Assembly (NCBI RefSeq): GCF_032391395.1
Contig: NZ_CP135916.1
Coordinates: forward strand, 1,178,001-1,242,000
Reading direction: 5' to 3'
DNA length: 64,000 nt
From: Sphingomonas sp. Y38-1Y
Lineage (GTDB): Bacteria; Pseudomonadota; Alphaproteobacteria; Sphingomonadales; Sphingomonadaceae
Positions 8,287-18,399 of the stretch are shown here, piece by piece. Positions within the stretch are counted from its first letter, which is position 1; each line of letters begins with the position of its first letter. The translations under genes and the position numbers were made by a program. The notes beneath the pieces are model-generated. The model was not told the origin of the DNA. It saw only the letters and a program-made list of their open reading frames with translations, and ran no database searches.

Positions 8287-8778
8287 ATGCCTCAGATCGA
8301 ACAAGTCGCCGCGACCTATGCGTCGCAGCTCTTCTGGCTGGTCGTCACGTTCGGCCTGGCCTTCCTCATCGTCGGCCGCGGCATGGTGCCGCGCGTCCAG
8401 TCGACGATGGATGCGCGCGACAACCAGGTCGCCGCCGATCTGAAGGCGGCAGAGGCCGCGCGTGCCGAGGCCGACGCCAAGGAGGCCAAGTGGCGCGCGG
8501 ACGAGAATGCCGCGCGTGAACAGGCGCGCACGACGCTCGCCGCCGCAAAGGAAGCCGCCACTCGCGAGAGCGAAGCCCGGCTTGCCGCCAGCGATGCCGA
8601 ACATCAGGCGCATGTCGAGGCCGCCGAGGCACGGATCGCCGAGGCGAGCGGTGCCGCCGCCGCCGAGATCGAAAGCGTCGCGGCCGATGCCGCACGCGAC
8701 ATCGTCACCCGTCTGTCGGGTGCATCGGTCACCGATGAAGAGGCGCGCGGCGCCGTGAAGGCAGTGCTCCATGGCTAA
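8287..8778 (+). CDS. atpF': ATP synthase Fo subunit b' (first of two b-type subunits)
   Basis: This 163-residue protein has one N-terminal membrane helix (about 14-32, FWLVVTFGLAFLIVGRGM). A long Ala/Glu/Arg-rich coiled coil follows, typical of the peripheral stalk. The order c, b', b matches photosynthetic and other alphaproteobacteria, where the stalk is a b/b' heterodimer. Its stop overlaps the start of the second b gene by 8 bases, indicating coupled translation. Confidence 0.9.
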   Translation: MPQIEQVAATYASQLFWLVVTFGLAFLIVGRGMVPRVQSTMDARDNQVAADLKAAEAARAEADAKEAKWRADENAAREQARTTLAAAKEAATRESEARLAASDAEHQAHVEAAEARIAEASGAAAAEIESVAADAARDIVTRLSGASVTDEEARGAVKAVLHG

Positions 8779-9433
8779 TCCCGTCCACGGCGATCCGGTG
8801 GTGCAGACCACGCCCGACGGCTCGACCAACGCCAATTATCAGGCGGAGCTCGACGCGGCCTCGCACGGCAAGGGAATGGGCATGCCCGAGACCGGTGTGA
8901 ACGCGATCGAGACCCATGGCGAGGCGGTGCCGCACAGCGACCCGACCGCGTTGTTCCTCGACCCCACCGGCTGGGTGTCGGCGGCGATGGCCGTCTTCAT
9001 CCTCATCCTGCTGGTCAAGGGCGTGCCGAAGCTGATCGGGCGCCTGCTCGACGGTCAAATCGCCGCGATCCGCAGCCGTCTGGACGAGGCCAAGCAGCTT
9101 CGCACCGAGGCGGAGGCGCTCCGGTCCGAGTACGAGCGCAAGCTCGCCACCGCCGAGGCCGACGCCGCCGCGATGGTCGCGCATGCCGAGGAAGAGGCGA
9201 CCGCGCTCCGCGCCAAGGCCGAAGCCGACGCCGCCACGCTCGTCCAGCGCCGCGCCAAGATGGCCGAGGATAAGATCGCCGCGGCCGAGCGCCAGGCGAT
9301 CGCCGACATCCGCGTCAAGACCGCCGACGCCGCTGCCAAGGCGGCCGCCGCGATCCTGGCCGAGAAGCACGATGCCGCGACCGACCGCGCGCTGGTGGAT
9401 CGCACGATCGCGGGGCTAGTCCGCCCGAACTGA
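8771..9433 (+). CDS. atpF: ATP synthase Fo subunit b
   Basis: This is a 220-residue b subunit. An N-terminal extension of about 60 polar residues precedes the membrane helix (about 62-80, WVSAAMAVFILILLVKGVP). A heptad-rich stalk extends to the C-terminus. The long N-terminal tail is longer than in the E. coli subunit (156 residues). F1 genes are not adjacent, so they lie elsewhere, as is usual in this group. The terminator at 9453-9491 ends the operon. Confidence 0.93.
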   Translation: MANPVHGDPVVQTTPDGSTNANYQAELDAASHGKGMGMPETGVNAIETHGEAVPHSDPTALFLDPTGWVSAAMAVFILILLVKGVPKLIGRLLDGQIAAIRSRLDEAKQLRTEAEALRSEYERKLATAEADAAAMVAHAEEEATALRAKAEADAATLVQRRAKMAEDKIAAAERQAIADIRVKTADAAAKAAAAILAEKHDAATDRALVDRTIAGLVRPN

Positions 9434-9452
9434 TCGACGCGCAGAAGATCGA

Positions 9453-9491
9453 GCCGGCGGGGAGGGCGATGGCCGTTCCCGCCGGCTTTTT
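9453..9491 (+). terminator. intrinsic terminator of the atp Fo operon
   Basis: GCCGGCGGG at 9453-9461 pairs with CCCGCCGGC at 9478-9486, and five T residues follow directly. It lies 20 bases after the atpF stop and also separates it from the convergent gene at 9501. Confidence 0.85.
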
Positions 9492-9500
9492 CGTGTCTGC

Positions 9501-10127
9501 TCAATCGGCCGCGTAGTACCCGCCATCCTCGCCGCGGCGGAAGGCGGAGCCCACCGGCGCGTCGATCAATGGCAACCAGCTGTCGTCCTGATTGAGAACC
9601 TTGCCGAGCGCGATGTATTCGGGGCCATTTTCGTTCGCCTCGATGGCCGCGGCAGAGGCTCTGATGCGCCAACCGCTGTCGGGATAGCGATCGCCCTCCT
9701 GGGTCATGTCGGGCTCTTCGCGATAGAGATAGTCGACTGGCTCGCCGGTCAGCACACAGTGATCGACCAGGCAGCGGTCCCAGTATCCGCGCCGCGGCGT
9801 CCGTGACGGCGCCCGCTCAGGGTCGGCCCAATCGATATCGATCAGTAGCGCACGATCGAAGGTTACAACGTCGCCATATTTCACGGGCGCATTCGGCTCG
9901 CCGGGATGGTTGGCGAGCGTGCCGGTCAGCGTCGATCCCGTAACCGCGGACACCGTGACCCACATCCGTTCGGCGTCGAAATCCTCTACGGGTCCGTCAT
10001 AATCGAACACCAGTTTCACGTGGTCACCAACGCCCACGGCGGCGATCTGGGCGTCATTGGGTAGAAAATAGGTGTATGGCGCACTCTCCGCGATCGGTCG
10101 CGGATCGGCGAGCGTGTAGCCGCTCAC
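9501..10127 (-). CDS. DUF2314/DUF2185 (Imm33-like) protein
   Basis: The product is about 208 residues. The N-terminal part reads like DUF2314 (YTYFLPNDAQIAAVGVGDHV...ERMWVTV...G.L.NHP). The C-terminal part carries the DUF2185/immunity-type signature YLYREEPD, then DSGWRIRAS and a Tyr-rich end. Families with this ending include immunity proteins of polymorphic toxins, but no toxin gene is adjacent here. The GTG at 10127 overlaps the stop of the upstream oxygenase (GTGA), which favours it over the GTG at 10151. The two genes form an operon. Confidence 0.65.
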   Translation of the reverse strand: MSGYTLADPRPIAESAPYTYFLPNDAQIAAVGVGDHVKLVFDYDGPVEDFDAERMWVTVSAVTGSTLTGTLANHPGEPNAPVKYGDVVTFDRALLIDIDWADPERAPSRTPRRGYWDRCLVDHCVLTGEPVDYLYREEPDMTQEGDRYPDSGWRIRASAAAIEANENGPEYIALGKVLNQDDSWLPLIDAPVGSAFRRGEDGGYYAAD

Positions 10128-11098
10128 CCCCGCGACCCGCCCATCGTCCACGGATCGAGCGGCTCGGCGCGAATCCAGCGGGTGGCGAGCAGCTTCTGCC
10201 CCGCGATCACCGGCAGGCCGGCATGTTCGGCGTCGGGATCGGGCCGCCCGTCGGGTAGCGTATTCCCGAACACCAGGGCATCGCCGCCGCGTCCCGCCAC
10301 CGTCAGCCCGCTGCGCGAGAAGCGCGTCTCGCCGCCCTTATACCCCTGGTTGAGGTAGAGCAGCACCGTGGCGATGCGCTGGTTCGCGAGGCCGGGCAGC
10401 GCGTCGTGATGCGGGCGATATTGCTGGCCGGGCTGATAAGCGAGGAGCGTCAGCGGCTCACCCTGATCGACACCGGTGCCGGACAGGAGTGCAATCCGCT
10501 TGAGGATCGCCTGGATCGGCAGCGTCTCTCGCGTCGGGCCGATCGCTGCGCTGGCGGAGGTGCGGATCGGATGCGCGATCTGACGCCCGCTGCGCGGGTC
10601 GACGACGGTCGAGGGCGCCAGGAGGTCGGATGCCGCCTGCACCACGTGGCGCGCCTCCTGGGGGCTCAGCAACCCACGCGCGAGCGCGACGCGCGGACGC
10701 TCGCTCAGCCGCTCCAGATCGGGTAGGCGTCGGGGCAGGCCCTCGCCATCCAGGTTCATGGCGCGCAGCATTTCCAGATGGTCCGCGGCCAGCCGGTCGC
10801 TCCGCGCGGCCCGCTCGAGCAACGCCACGGCGAGCCGCCAGTCACGTGGACCCCCGGTGCCGTTGGCCGTCAGCGCCACTTCCATCAGCGCGGCATCCGG
10901 ATGACCGGCTTCGCGCGCGGCGGTGAGGGCGGTGCGGGCACCGACCAAGTCGCGCGGCACCACGTCGCCCGTCAGCCGCAATACCGCCAGCCGAAGCCAG
11001 GCCCCGCCATCCCCCCGTCGACCCGCCATCTCCAGCGCGGCGACGCCCTCGTCGATATGGCCGGCGGCGATGAGGGCTTCGGGATCGGCGGTGCTCAT
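10124..11098 (-). CDS. 2OG-Fe(II) dioxygenase, prolyl 4-hydroxylase type, with helical-repeat N-terminus
   Basis: This is a 324-residue protein. Residues 1-125 look like Sel1/TPR-type helical repeats. Residues about 135-320 form the double-stranded beta-helix oxygenase domain. The iron ligands are visible as HHD (about residue 230, YRPHHDAL) and His near EHAGLP; the 2-oxoglutarate-binding basic residue follows in LLATRW. It probably hydroxylates a peptide or protein side chain; the substrate is unknown. It starts a two-gene operon with the DUF2185 protein. Confidence 0.85.
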   Translation of the reverse strand: MSTADPEALIAAGHIDEGVAALEMAGRRGDGGAWLRLAVLRLTGDVVPRDLVGARTALTAAREAGHPDAALMEVALTANGTGGPRDWRLAVALLERAARSDRLAADHLEMLRAMNLDGEGLPRRLPDLERLSERPRVALARGLLSPQEARHVVQAASDLLAPSTVVDPRSGRQIAHPIRTSASAAIGPTRETLPIQAILKRIALLSGTGVDQGEPLTLLAYQPGQQYRPHHDALPGLANQRIATVLLYLNQGYKGGETRFSRSGLTVAGRGGDALVFGNTLPDGRPDPDAEHAGLPVIAGQKLLATRWIRAEPLDPWTMGGSRG

Positions 11099-11124
11099 GC
11101 GCCGACTATCACGAGGCTCCGCCC

Positions 11125-11161
11125 AAAAGAAAAGGGGCCGGGCGCGAACGCCCAGCCCCTT
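11125..11161 (-). terminator. intrinsic terminator of the TonB receptor gene
   Basis: Left arm AAGGGGC (11132-11138) and right arm GCCCCTT (11155-11161) continue inward, after one mismatch, as GGGCG with CGCCC around a CGAA tetraloop. On the minus strand the stem is followed by TTTTCTTTT. It lies about 20 bases after the receptor stop codon. Confidence 0.85.
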
Positions 11162-11182
11162 CGAGGTCGCTGGTGAAGCGGA

Positions 11183-14100
11183 TCAGAACTTCGCGACGAA
11201 GCCGATATACCCGTAACGGCCACGCACGTCGTAAATGCCCGAGCCGGCGCCGACGCCGGTCAGGCCGAGCGGCGGCAGCTGGTTGGTGACGTTGTCGATG
11301 CCCAGGTACAGGTTGAACTTGTCGTTCACGTCCACGTCGGCGCGAATGTTGTGGTACCAGACGTCCGGATAGAACTTGAACTCGGCATAGTCCGGGTTCT
11401 CGGGCGGACGACCCTGGAGCGAGTTAAAGTCCTCATAGGTGTTGAGGTACATCTTGTCGATCCAGCGCAGCTCGTACCCGATCCGGAAGTTGCCGATGCC
11501 CAGGCGGGCATTGACGTTGACCTGATCGCGCGGATTGCCGAGCTCCTGAAGCAGGCGGTTGATGCGATCCGGGTCGGTCGGATTGGTGAAGCTGTCACGC
11601 TGCAGCACGCGCGTCCAGATGCCCGACAGCAGCAGGTTGCCCCAGCCGAGGTTCTGACGATAGCTGATGTTCGTGTCGATGCCGCGTGCCTTGAGCTTGG
11701 CGAAGTTGAGCGTCGATGCGAGCAGCGTCCCTTCGAGAATCCGGAACGGCTCTTCGCCGTTCGGACCGCCGCCAGCACCCGCACGCTGGATCAGCGCGCA
11801 GAACTGGTTGTCGAGCGTTGCCAGGTCATAGCACTGGTTGGCGATCGTCTGCGCCGCGACCGAGGTGATGACGTTCTTCACCGCGACGTCGTAATAATCG
11901 ACCGACATCGAGAAGCCCGGGAAGAAGCTCGGTTCGAAGACACCGCCGATGGTGTACGAGACGCCGCGCTCTTCCTCGAGGTTCGGGTTGCCGCCGCTCA
12001 GGACCTCGAGCGACTGGACATACACGAAGTCGTAGTTGGCCGGACGGCCTGCGGCGGCGCAGTTGGCGGCGCGGGTGTTCGAGCCCGTACCGATGTTGCG
12101 CGCCGAGCAGGGATCGGCGAAGCCAGGCGCAAAGTTCTGGCTCTGCGCCGAGTAGAGCTCCGAAAGGTTCGGCGAACGGATCGAGCGCGAGTAGCTGCCG
12201 CGGAACCGGATGTCCGGGATCGGCGCGAAGTCGACGCCGGCGCTCCACGCGAACACGGTGCCGACCGCGTTGTTGTAGTCGGCGACGCGACCCGAACCGG
12301 TGACGGTGAGTGCATGCGCGAACGGCAGGTCCTTGAGCAGCGGGATCGAGACCTCGCCGAACAGCTCCTTCACCTCGAACGCGGGCGCCGTGAACTCGGG
12401 GATCGCGTTGTAGAAGGCGTAGCCCTGCTGCGTCAGCTCATCCAGGTCGTAATAGTTCGTCTCGCGGCGATACTCGGCACCGACCGAGAACGCGATCGGA
12501 CCGCCTGGCAGCTCGAACAGCTGGCTGAGGTCACCCGACATGAAGCCCGAGGCCACGAACTGGGTGATCTTGCCCTGCGCCGACGAGTCGACGGTGACGT
12601 AGTCGCGCGCCGCCTGCGATGAAGAGCCCTGTCCGAACGGGTTGATCGGAACGCAGGCCGCGATGTCCGCGGCGAGGCGAGCAGCGTCCGGGGTCGCACC
12701 GGCGTAACCGATCGCGGCGGCCGGATCGACCTGCGAGCGGCAGACGATCTGACCGGCGGCGTTGCGGGTCGTGTCGAGGCCGAGCAGGTAGCGCTGGAGA
12801 TTTACGTTGCCGGCGATCCGGTTGCGCTCGTTGTGCTCGCCGTAGTTCAGCGAGAGTTCGTAGTTCCAGTCGTCGTTGAAGTCACCGCGGACACCGCCGA
12901 CGATGCGGAACGTCTCACGCGTGATCTCTTCGTCGCGGATGCCGAATTCGACCCAGTTCTTGCGAAGGGCGAAACGCGTCGCGCCGGTCGGCGCGGTCGA
13001 GCCCGCAGCAAGGCGGGCGGTCGTCAGGACACCGCGTGCCTGATCGGTCAGGTACGGGTTGTCGAAGCGGATCTGCTCGCGGACATCGGCGCCCAGCGTG
13101 CCGCCCTGCGAGAAGAACGGACCCGACTGCGAACCGAAGGCGCGCGTGCGCGAATACTTCGCCTCGTAGAAGGGGACGAACGCAGGCGAGACTTCGAAGT
13201 GACCGATCGAGTTGACCGAGACGCGCTCGAGGTTCGGCGACAGCGTCAGCAGCTGGCCCTCGCGGCTGCTCGTGCCGTTGCCGCCCAGGAAGTTGCCATT
13301 CGGCGCAAGGCCGACGCGCTGACCGGTCTGCTGCACCAGCGTGCCGTCGGGCTGGAACAGATAGGCGCAGGTGAACGCGGCGCCGAGCGAGTCGCGGCCG
13401 CATGCGCCGGTCGGGCTGGCGAACGCAACCTGACCGCCGAGCGAGATCGTCGCCGCGCGGATGTCGCGGAAGAACAGGCGATCGGGAACGCCGTCCGAGT
13501 TGTTCACGACGCCAGGCGCACCGGGCACGTCGGTGTCGACGACCACGAAGCCGTTGTTCTGACGAAACGCCGGACGGCCCGAGCCGAAATAGCTCGACTG
13601 GTTCGAGTATTCGACGTTCAGCGCGACGTTACCGCGACCTTCGGCGAAGTTCTTGCCGACGAGCGCCGACACGTACTGATTGCCAGCATCGCCATAGTCG
13701 ATGTTGACGCCGGCCTGGCCGCGGATCTGGATACCCTCGAAATTGTCCTTGAGGATGAAGTTCACCACGCCGGCGATCGCGTCCGAACCATAAACCGACG
13801 AGCTGCCGCCCGTGGTGATGTCGACGCGCTCGATCAGGTCGGTCGGGATGGTGTTCACGTCGGGCGAAACGCCGTTGACGAGGATGTCGCCCGCAACGTG
13901 GCGGCGGCCGTTCTGGAGAACGAGCGTGCGCTGCGTGCCTAGGTTGCGAAGGTCGAGCAGGCTGATCCCACGCGTGCCGAGGAAGCGCGTCGAGTTCTGC
14001 TGGCTGAACGTGTTGGCGAGCTGCGGCAGGTCGTTGAGAATGTCACCGACCGAAACCTGGCCGGTCTCGAAGAATTCCTCACCCGACACCGACGTGATCG

Positions 14101-14305
14101 GCACGGTCGATTCGAGGTTGGGCTGGCGAATGCGCGTGCCGGTCACGATGATCTGGCCCGAGCTGTCGTCCGAGGTCTGGCCGGCGTCGACCTGCTCCTG
14201 CTGAGCGACGGCGGGCGGCACGGTCGCCTGCGCGTTTGCGGCGCTCGGCGCGAAGGCTGCAACGCCCGCGAGCGCGGTCGCGGACATCCAACGAGTGGTA
14301 CGCAT
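11183..14305 (-). CDS. large TonB-dependent outer-membrane receptor
   Basis: The product is 1040 residues. A signal peptide (about 1-26, cut after ANAQA) leads to an N-terminal plug containing IIVTGTRI and ending near the GGSSSVYGSDAIAGVVNFIL segment. A long beta-barrel follows, finishing in a terminal Phe (GFVAKF). The size and the IIVTGTR-type plug are typical of the large sphingomonad receptor families that import plant glycans, peptides or other scarce compounds. The ligand is unknown, and no dedicated transporter is adjacent. The upstream gap (14306-14455) carries a 13-bp perfect inverted repeat. Confidence 0.92.
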   Translation of the reverse strand: MRTTRWMSATALAGVAAFAPSAANAQATVPPAVAQQEQVDAGQTSDDSSGQIIVTGTRIRQPNLESTVPITSVSGEEFFETGQVSVGDILNDLPQLANTFSQQNSTRFLGTRGISLLDLRNLGTQRTLVLQNGRRHVAGDILVNGVSPDVNTIPTDLIERVDITTGGSSSVYGSDAIAGVVNFILKDNFEGIQIRGQAGVNIDYGDAGNQYVSALVGKNFAEGRGNVALNVEYSNQSSYFGSGRPAFRQNNGFVVVDTDVPGAPGVVNNSDGVPDRLFFRDIRAATISLGGQVAFASPTGACGRDSLGAAFTCAYLFQPDGTLVQQTGQRVGLAPNGNFLGGNGTSSREGQLLTLSPNLERVSVNSIGHFEVSPAFVPFYEAKYSRTRAFGSQSGPFFSQGGTLGADVREQIRFDNPYLTDQARGVLTTARLAAGSTAPTGATRFALRKNWVEFGIRDEEITRETFRIVGGVRGDFNDDWNYELSLNYGEHNERNRIAGNVNLQRYLLGLDTTRNAAGQIVCRSQVDPAAAIGYAGATPDAARLAADIAACVPINPFGQGSSSQAARDYVTVDSSAQGKITQFVASGFMSGDLSQLFELPGGPIAFSVGAEYRRETNYYDLDELTQQGYAFYNAIPEFTAPAFEVKELFGEVSIPLLKDLPFAHALTVTGSGRVADYNNAVGTVFAWSAGVDFAPIPDIRFRGSYSRSIRSPNLSELYSAQSQNFAPGFADPCSARNIGTGSNTRAANCAAAGRPANYDFVYVQSLEVLSGGNPNLEEERGVSYTIGGVFEPSFFPGFSMSVDYYDVAVKNVITSVAAQTIANQCYDLATLDNQFCALIQRAGAGGGPNGEEPFRILEGTLLASTLNFAKLKARGIDTNISYRQNLGWGNLLLSGIWTRVLQRDSFTNPTDPDRINRLLQELGNPRDQVNVNARLGIGNFRIGYELRWIDKMYLNTYEDFNSLQGRPPENPDYAEFKFYPDVWYHNIRADVDVNDKFNLYLGIDNVTNQLPPLGLTGVGAGSGIYDVRGRYGYIGFVAKF

Positions 14306-14403
14306 CTTTGTCCCCTTTTACTTTTCTGAACGTAAGATGGCTGGATCAAAGCGCTTCGTTCAGATCGGGGCAAGATGGCATTGGTTCGTTTTGAAACTTC
14401 CTG

Positions 14404-14435
14404 TGCGGTATGTGACAATCCCGTCACATACCGCA
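14404..14435. repeat. 13-bp perfect inverted repeat between thiolase and TonB receptor genes
   Basis: TGCGGTATGTGAC (14404-14416) and its exact reverse complement (14423-14435) flank the 6-base spacer AATCCC. It lies about 100 bases upstream of the receptor start and about 20 bases beyond the thiolase stop, both on the minus strand. No U-run follows on the minus strand. It may be an operator for the receptor or a weak terminator for the thiolase gene. Confidence 0.6.
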
Positions 14436-14455
14436 ATGTTCTTTTACAATTGAGC

Positions 14456-15631
<1,176 letters not shown>

Positions 15632-15661
15632 GAGAGCTCCTGCGTAGGGTTGTTTCGGGCG

Positions 15662-16666
15662 CTATCTAGCGAGCGCGTGCCCGCTTAACCAGTCGGCGAG
15701 CGGCGCCCACAGCGCTGCGTGCGCCTTCGACCCGACGATCATGCCGACATGGCCCGCGCCGAGGAGGCGGCGGTCAGTGAGCGTCGCACTCGACGCGGCC
15801 GGCACGATGCGATCGGTCGAGGAGACGAACTCGACCGCGGGGCAATCGAGCGCACGTGGATCGGCAATCCGGCCGCCGACGCGCCAGCGACCGGTCCCCG
15901 GCAGGTCGGCGTCGTAGAAGTCGTCGAACAGCTCGCGCCCGGCGGCATAGGTGAGCGGCGCCCCCTGGTTGGTCCAGTCCTCCAGCGCGACGAAGGCGGC
16001 GGCCGCCTCGCTGACCGGATCGACCTCGGCGAAGCGCGCATATTTGTCGAGCGTACGTTCGGGATCGAGCCGCCAGAAGCCCGACTGGAGCACCTCCATC
16101 GGCACCAGCCCCAGCGTGTCGCAGGCGGGCTCCGCCGCAGTCCAGAGATCGGCGATGTCGGCGCGCGCGCGGTCCGAGAAGCCCGAGAAGCGCCACGGCG
16201 CGGCAATGAGCGCGAGACCGGCCAACGGCGTCAGCGCACTCGCCGCCATCGCGATGGTGCCGCCTAGGCAATAGCCGACGAGGATCGGCGGCTCGTCGAG
16301 TGCGGCGAGCAGCGGAAGCAGCCGGTCGGTGATGTGACCGCCGATGTCGAGGCCGCGCTCGGCCGGCATCGGCTCGCCCCAGTCGACCAGCATCGGCGAG
16401 AGGCCGCGATCGGCGAGCCAGCCGAGCAGCGAATTGCCTGCCGACAGATCGAGGACGCGCGGCGGGTTGATGAGCGAAGGGACGAAGACGACCGGCCGCC
16501 CCCGGCTCGCCGCGCCGCGATGGTCGCGCAGCGTCGCCGACCCCGCCTGTGCCAGCACTGGCCGCGGCGGGCGGGCAGGGGGCCGCGGCGCCCGCTGATA
16601 GGCGGCGAGCCCGGCGAGTACCGCGGTGCGGCGATGTGGCAATGCTGCACTATGTTCGCGCAGCAT
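15662..16666 (-). CDS. PhaC-like alpha/beta hydrolase
   Basis: The product is about 334 residues with a cysteine nucleophile elbow, GYCLGG, the signature of PHA synthases rather than ordinary GxSxG lipases. A catalytic Asp lies in SSTDRIVP and a His in GAGHVGM. It is much shorter than class I PHA synthases (about 560-600 residues) and lacks their N-terminal domain. It may be a class III-like synthase subunit, a depolymerase or a related thioester hydrolase. The ATG at 16666 is chosen; an upstream TTG at 16741 would reach into the phaR promoter region. It is divergent from phaR. Confidence 0.75.
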   Translation of the reverse strand: MLREHSAALPHRRTAVLAGLAAYQRAPRPPARPPRPVLAQAGSATLRDHRGAASRGRPVVFVPSLINPPRVLDLSAGNSLLGWLADRGLSPMLVDWGEPMPAERGLDIGGHITDRLLPLLAALDEPPILVGYCLGGTIAMAASALTPLAGLALIAAPWRFSGFSDRARADIADLWTAAEPACDTLGLVPMEVLQSGFWRLDPERTLDKYARFAEVDPVSEAAAAFVALEDWTNQGAPLTYAAGRELFDDFYDADLPGTGRWRVGGRIADPRALDCPAVEFVSSTDRIVPAASSATLTDRRLLGAGHVGMIVGSKAHAALWAPLADWLSGHALAR

Positions 16667-16761
16667 CGACAGAAACAGCGGGAGTGGACGCGGGCCGTGT
16701 TGCGGTGCGTCAACAAAGGATGTTACGGGTATGTCATTCAAGGTGGCAGGGGTCCGTACCG

Positions 16762-17340
16762 ATGAAGAAGGCCAATTCGGGGAATGGCCCCGTCATCATC
16801 AAGAAATACGCCAATCGGCGGCTCTACAATACCGAAACCTCGTCCTACATCACGCTGGATCACCTGGCGACGATGACTCGCGACGGGCGCGACTTCAAGG
16901 TCGTCGACGCGCGCAGCGACGAGGATATTACCCATAACGTCCTGACGCAGATCATCATGGAAGAGGAAGCGCGCGGCGGCCAGACCATGCTCCCGGTCAG
17001 CTTCCTGCGACAGCTCATCAGCCTTTATGGCGACAGCATGCAGGCGATGGTGCCCGGCTATCTGGAGGCGTCGATGGACAGCTTCCGCCGCAACCAGGAA
17101 CAGTTCAAGTCGGCGGTCGAGGGCGCCTTCGCCAACTCGCCCTTCGCCGAGATCGCCAAGCGCAACATGGAAATGTTCGAGGTCGCGGCCGCAGCATTCA
17201 AGCCCAAAGGCGGTGCAGCACCCGCGGCGGCCACGCCCGGACCGGCAACCGCCCCCGCGCCGCACGCCAAGGACGAAGAGATCGCGGCGCTGAAGGCACA
17301 GCTCGCCGACCTCCAATCCAAGGTCGAGAAGCTGGGCTGA
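16762..17340 (+). CDS. phaR: polyhydroxyalkanoate synthesis repressor PhaR
   Basis: This is a 192-residue regulator. The N-terminal PHB/PHA-accumulation regulator DNA-binding domain (residues about 10-70) shows the hallmark IIKKYANRRLYNTETSSYITL. A second PHA-granule-binding domain follows (about 75-115). The C-terminus is an Ala/Pro linker ending in a short coiled coil (EEIAALKAQLADLQSKVEKL). PhaR binds PHA granules and represses phasin genes when no polymer is present. The divergent 95-bp region upstream is the likely site of regulation of the PhaC-like gene. Confidence 0.93.
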   Translation: MKKANSGNGPVIIKKYANRRLYNTETSSYITLDHLATMTRDGRDFKVVDARSDEDITHNVLTQIIMEEEARGGQTMLPVSFLRQLISLYGDSMQAMVPGYLEASMDSFRRNQEQFKSAVEGAFANSPFAEIAKRNMEMFEVAAAAFKPKGGAAPAAATPGPATAPAPHAKDEEIAALKAQLADLQSKVEKLG

Positions 17341-17343
17341 CGT

Positions 17344-18399
17344 TCAGGCGAGCGCGACCGCCTCGACCCAGCGGGCGATCTGGCCCTGGTCGAGGTCTGT
17401 GGTGTTGAAAACGACCACGGTCTCGCTCGCCGACAGCCGGTGCGCGATGTGGGCGCGATAGCCCTGCACCTTGCCGGTCTCCCACGCCCAGCGCTCATCG
17501 CCGATGACATGGACGCGGCCGCCCAGGGCATAGTCCTGCTCGGGCCAGCGCACCGTCGTCAGCGCGGTGCGCGAGGCGGCGCCGATCAGCGAACCGTGAA
17601 AGATGCCGTGCGCGGCGCGGATTGCGTCCGCCGCGGTCCCCGCGACATTGCCGGTCGCGGCGATGAAGCCGGGCGAGGGCAGCATCTTGCGCACCGGCGG
17701 TTGAACGCTGCCATAGGCGGCGGCGAGATGCGGCAGCGGCGGACGATCGAGCTGCGCGAAGCCGGTGTTCGTCAGCCCGAGCGGCCGGAGCACCAGACGC
17801 CCGACCGTGTCTGCAAACGCTTCTCCGGTCAGTCGCTCCACGATCGCCGCCAGGATCACCCAATTGAGCGCGGCATAGTCCCAGCCCTGGCCCGGTTCGA
17901 ACATCAGGTCGCCGCCGCCGAACCGTGCGACGATCTCCGCCGCGGAAGCACTGGAACTGCGCAGCGCCGGCTCGCTCGCGATCTGGCGCGTGAGGAGGTC
18001 GGGGATGCCGCTGGTGTTGGAGAGAAGATGGACGAGGCGGACGCGCTCGCCCGTATCGGGGCGAAAGTCGGGCAGGTAGGTCGCGATCGGTGCGTCGATC
18101 GACAGCCGGCGCTGCTCGGCAAGGCGCAGCACCGCAACGCTCGCCAGCCATTTGGAAGCTGACCCGAACTTGAACCGTGTCTCCGGCGTGACCGGCCGCC
18201 GCGCCTCCACGTCCGCGAAGCCGACGCGGCGGGCATGGACGATCCGGCCGCGACGCCCATAAGCCAGTACGCCGTTGAAGCCGGCGGGAAGCTCGACGGC
18301 CTCGATCGCGCGGCGCTTGGCGTCGGCCACTGGCCCCGCCGCGGCGCGGCTGGCAAGCAGCACGGCACTGCCGGCCAGGATGGTGCGGCGATCGAGCAT
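17344..18399 (-). CDS. class C beta-lactamase-like serine hydrolase, exported
   Basis: This is a 351-residue protein with a signal sequence preceded by two arginines (MLDRRTILAGSAVLLASRAAAG), suggestive of Tat or Sec export. The penicillin-binding fold shows SASK (SxxK nucleophile motif) and YAAL-N (YxN). No clear KTG box was seen. Members include esterases, D-aminopeptidases and beta-lactamases. The start at 18399 follows GGGGGAGGAA. It converges on phaR, ending 4 bases beyond it, and is divergent from the amidohydrolase at 18542. Confidence 0.85.
   Translation of the reverse strand: MLDRRTILAGSAVLLASRAAAGPVADAKRRAIEAVELPAGFNGVLAYGRRGRIVHARRVGFADVEARRPVTPETRFKFGSASKWLASVAVLRLAEQRRLSIDAPIATYLPDFRPDTGERVRLVHLLSNTSGIPDLLTRQIASEPALRSSSASAAEIVARFGGGDLMFEPGQGWDYAALNWVILAAIVERLTGEAFADTVGRLVLRPLGLTNTGFAQLDRPPLPHLAAAYGSVQPPVRKMLPSPGFIAATGNVAGTAADAIRAAHGIFHGSLIGAASRTALTTVRWPEQDYALGGRVHVIGDERWAWETGKVQGYRAHIAHRLSASETVVVFNTTDLDQGQIARWVEAVALA

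Noticed and set aside
11351..12622. 423-codon plus-strand frame within the TonB receptor
   Set aside because: Antisense shadow with Arg/Val/Asp-rich composition; the receptor frame shows continuous family motifs.
14411..14428. CRP/FNR site within the inverted repeat (TGTGA...TCACA)
   Set aside because: The half-sites are 8 bases apart rather than 6, and the palindrome extends well beyond a CRP box.
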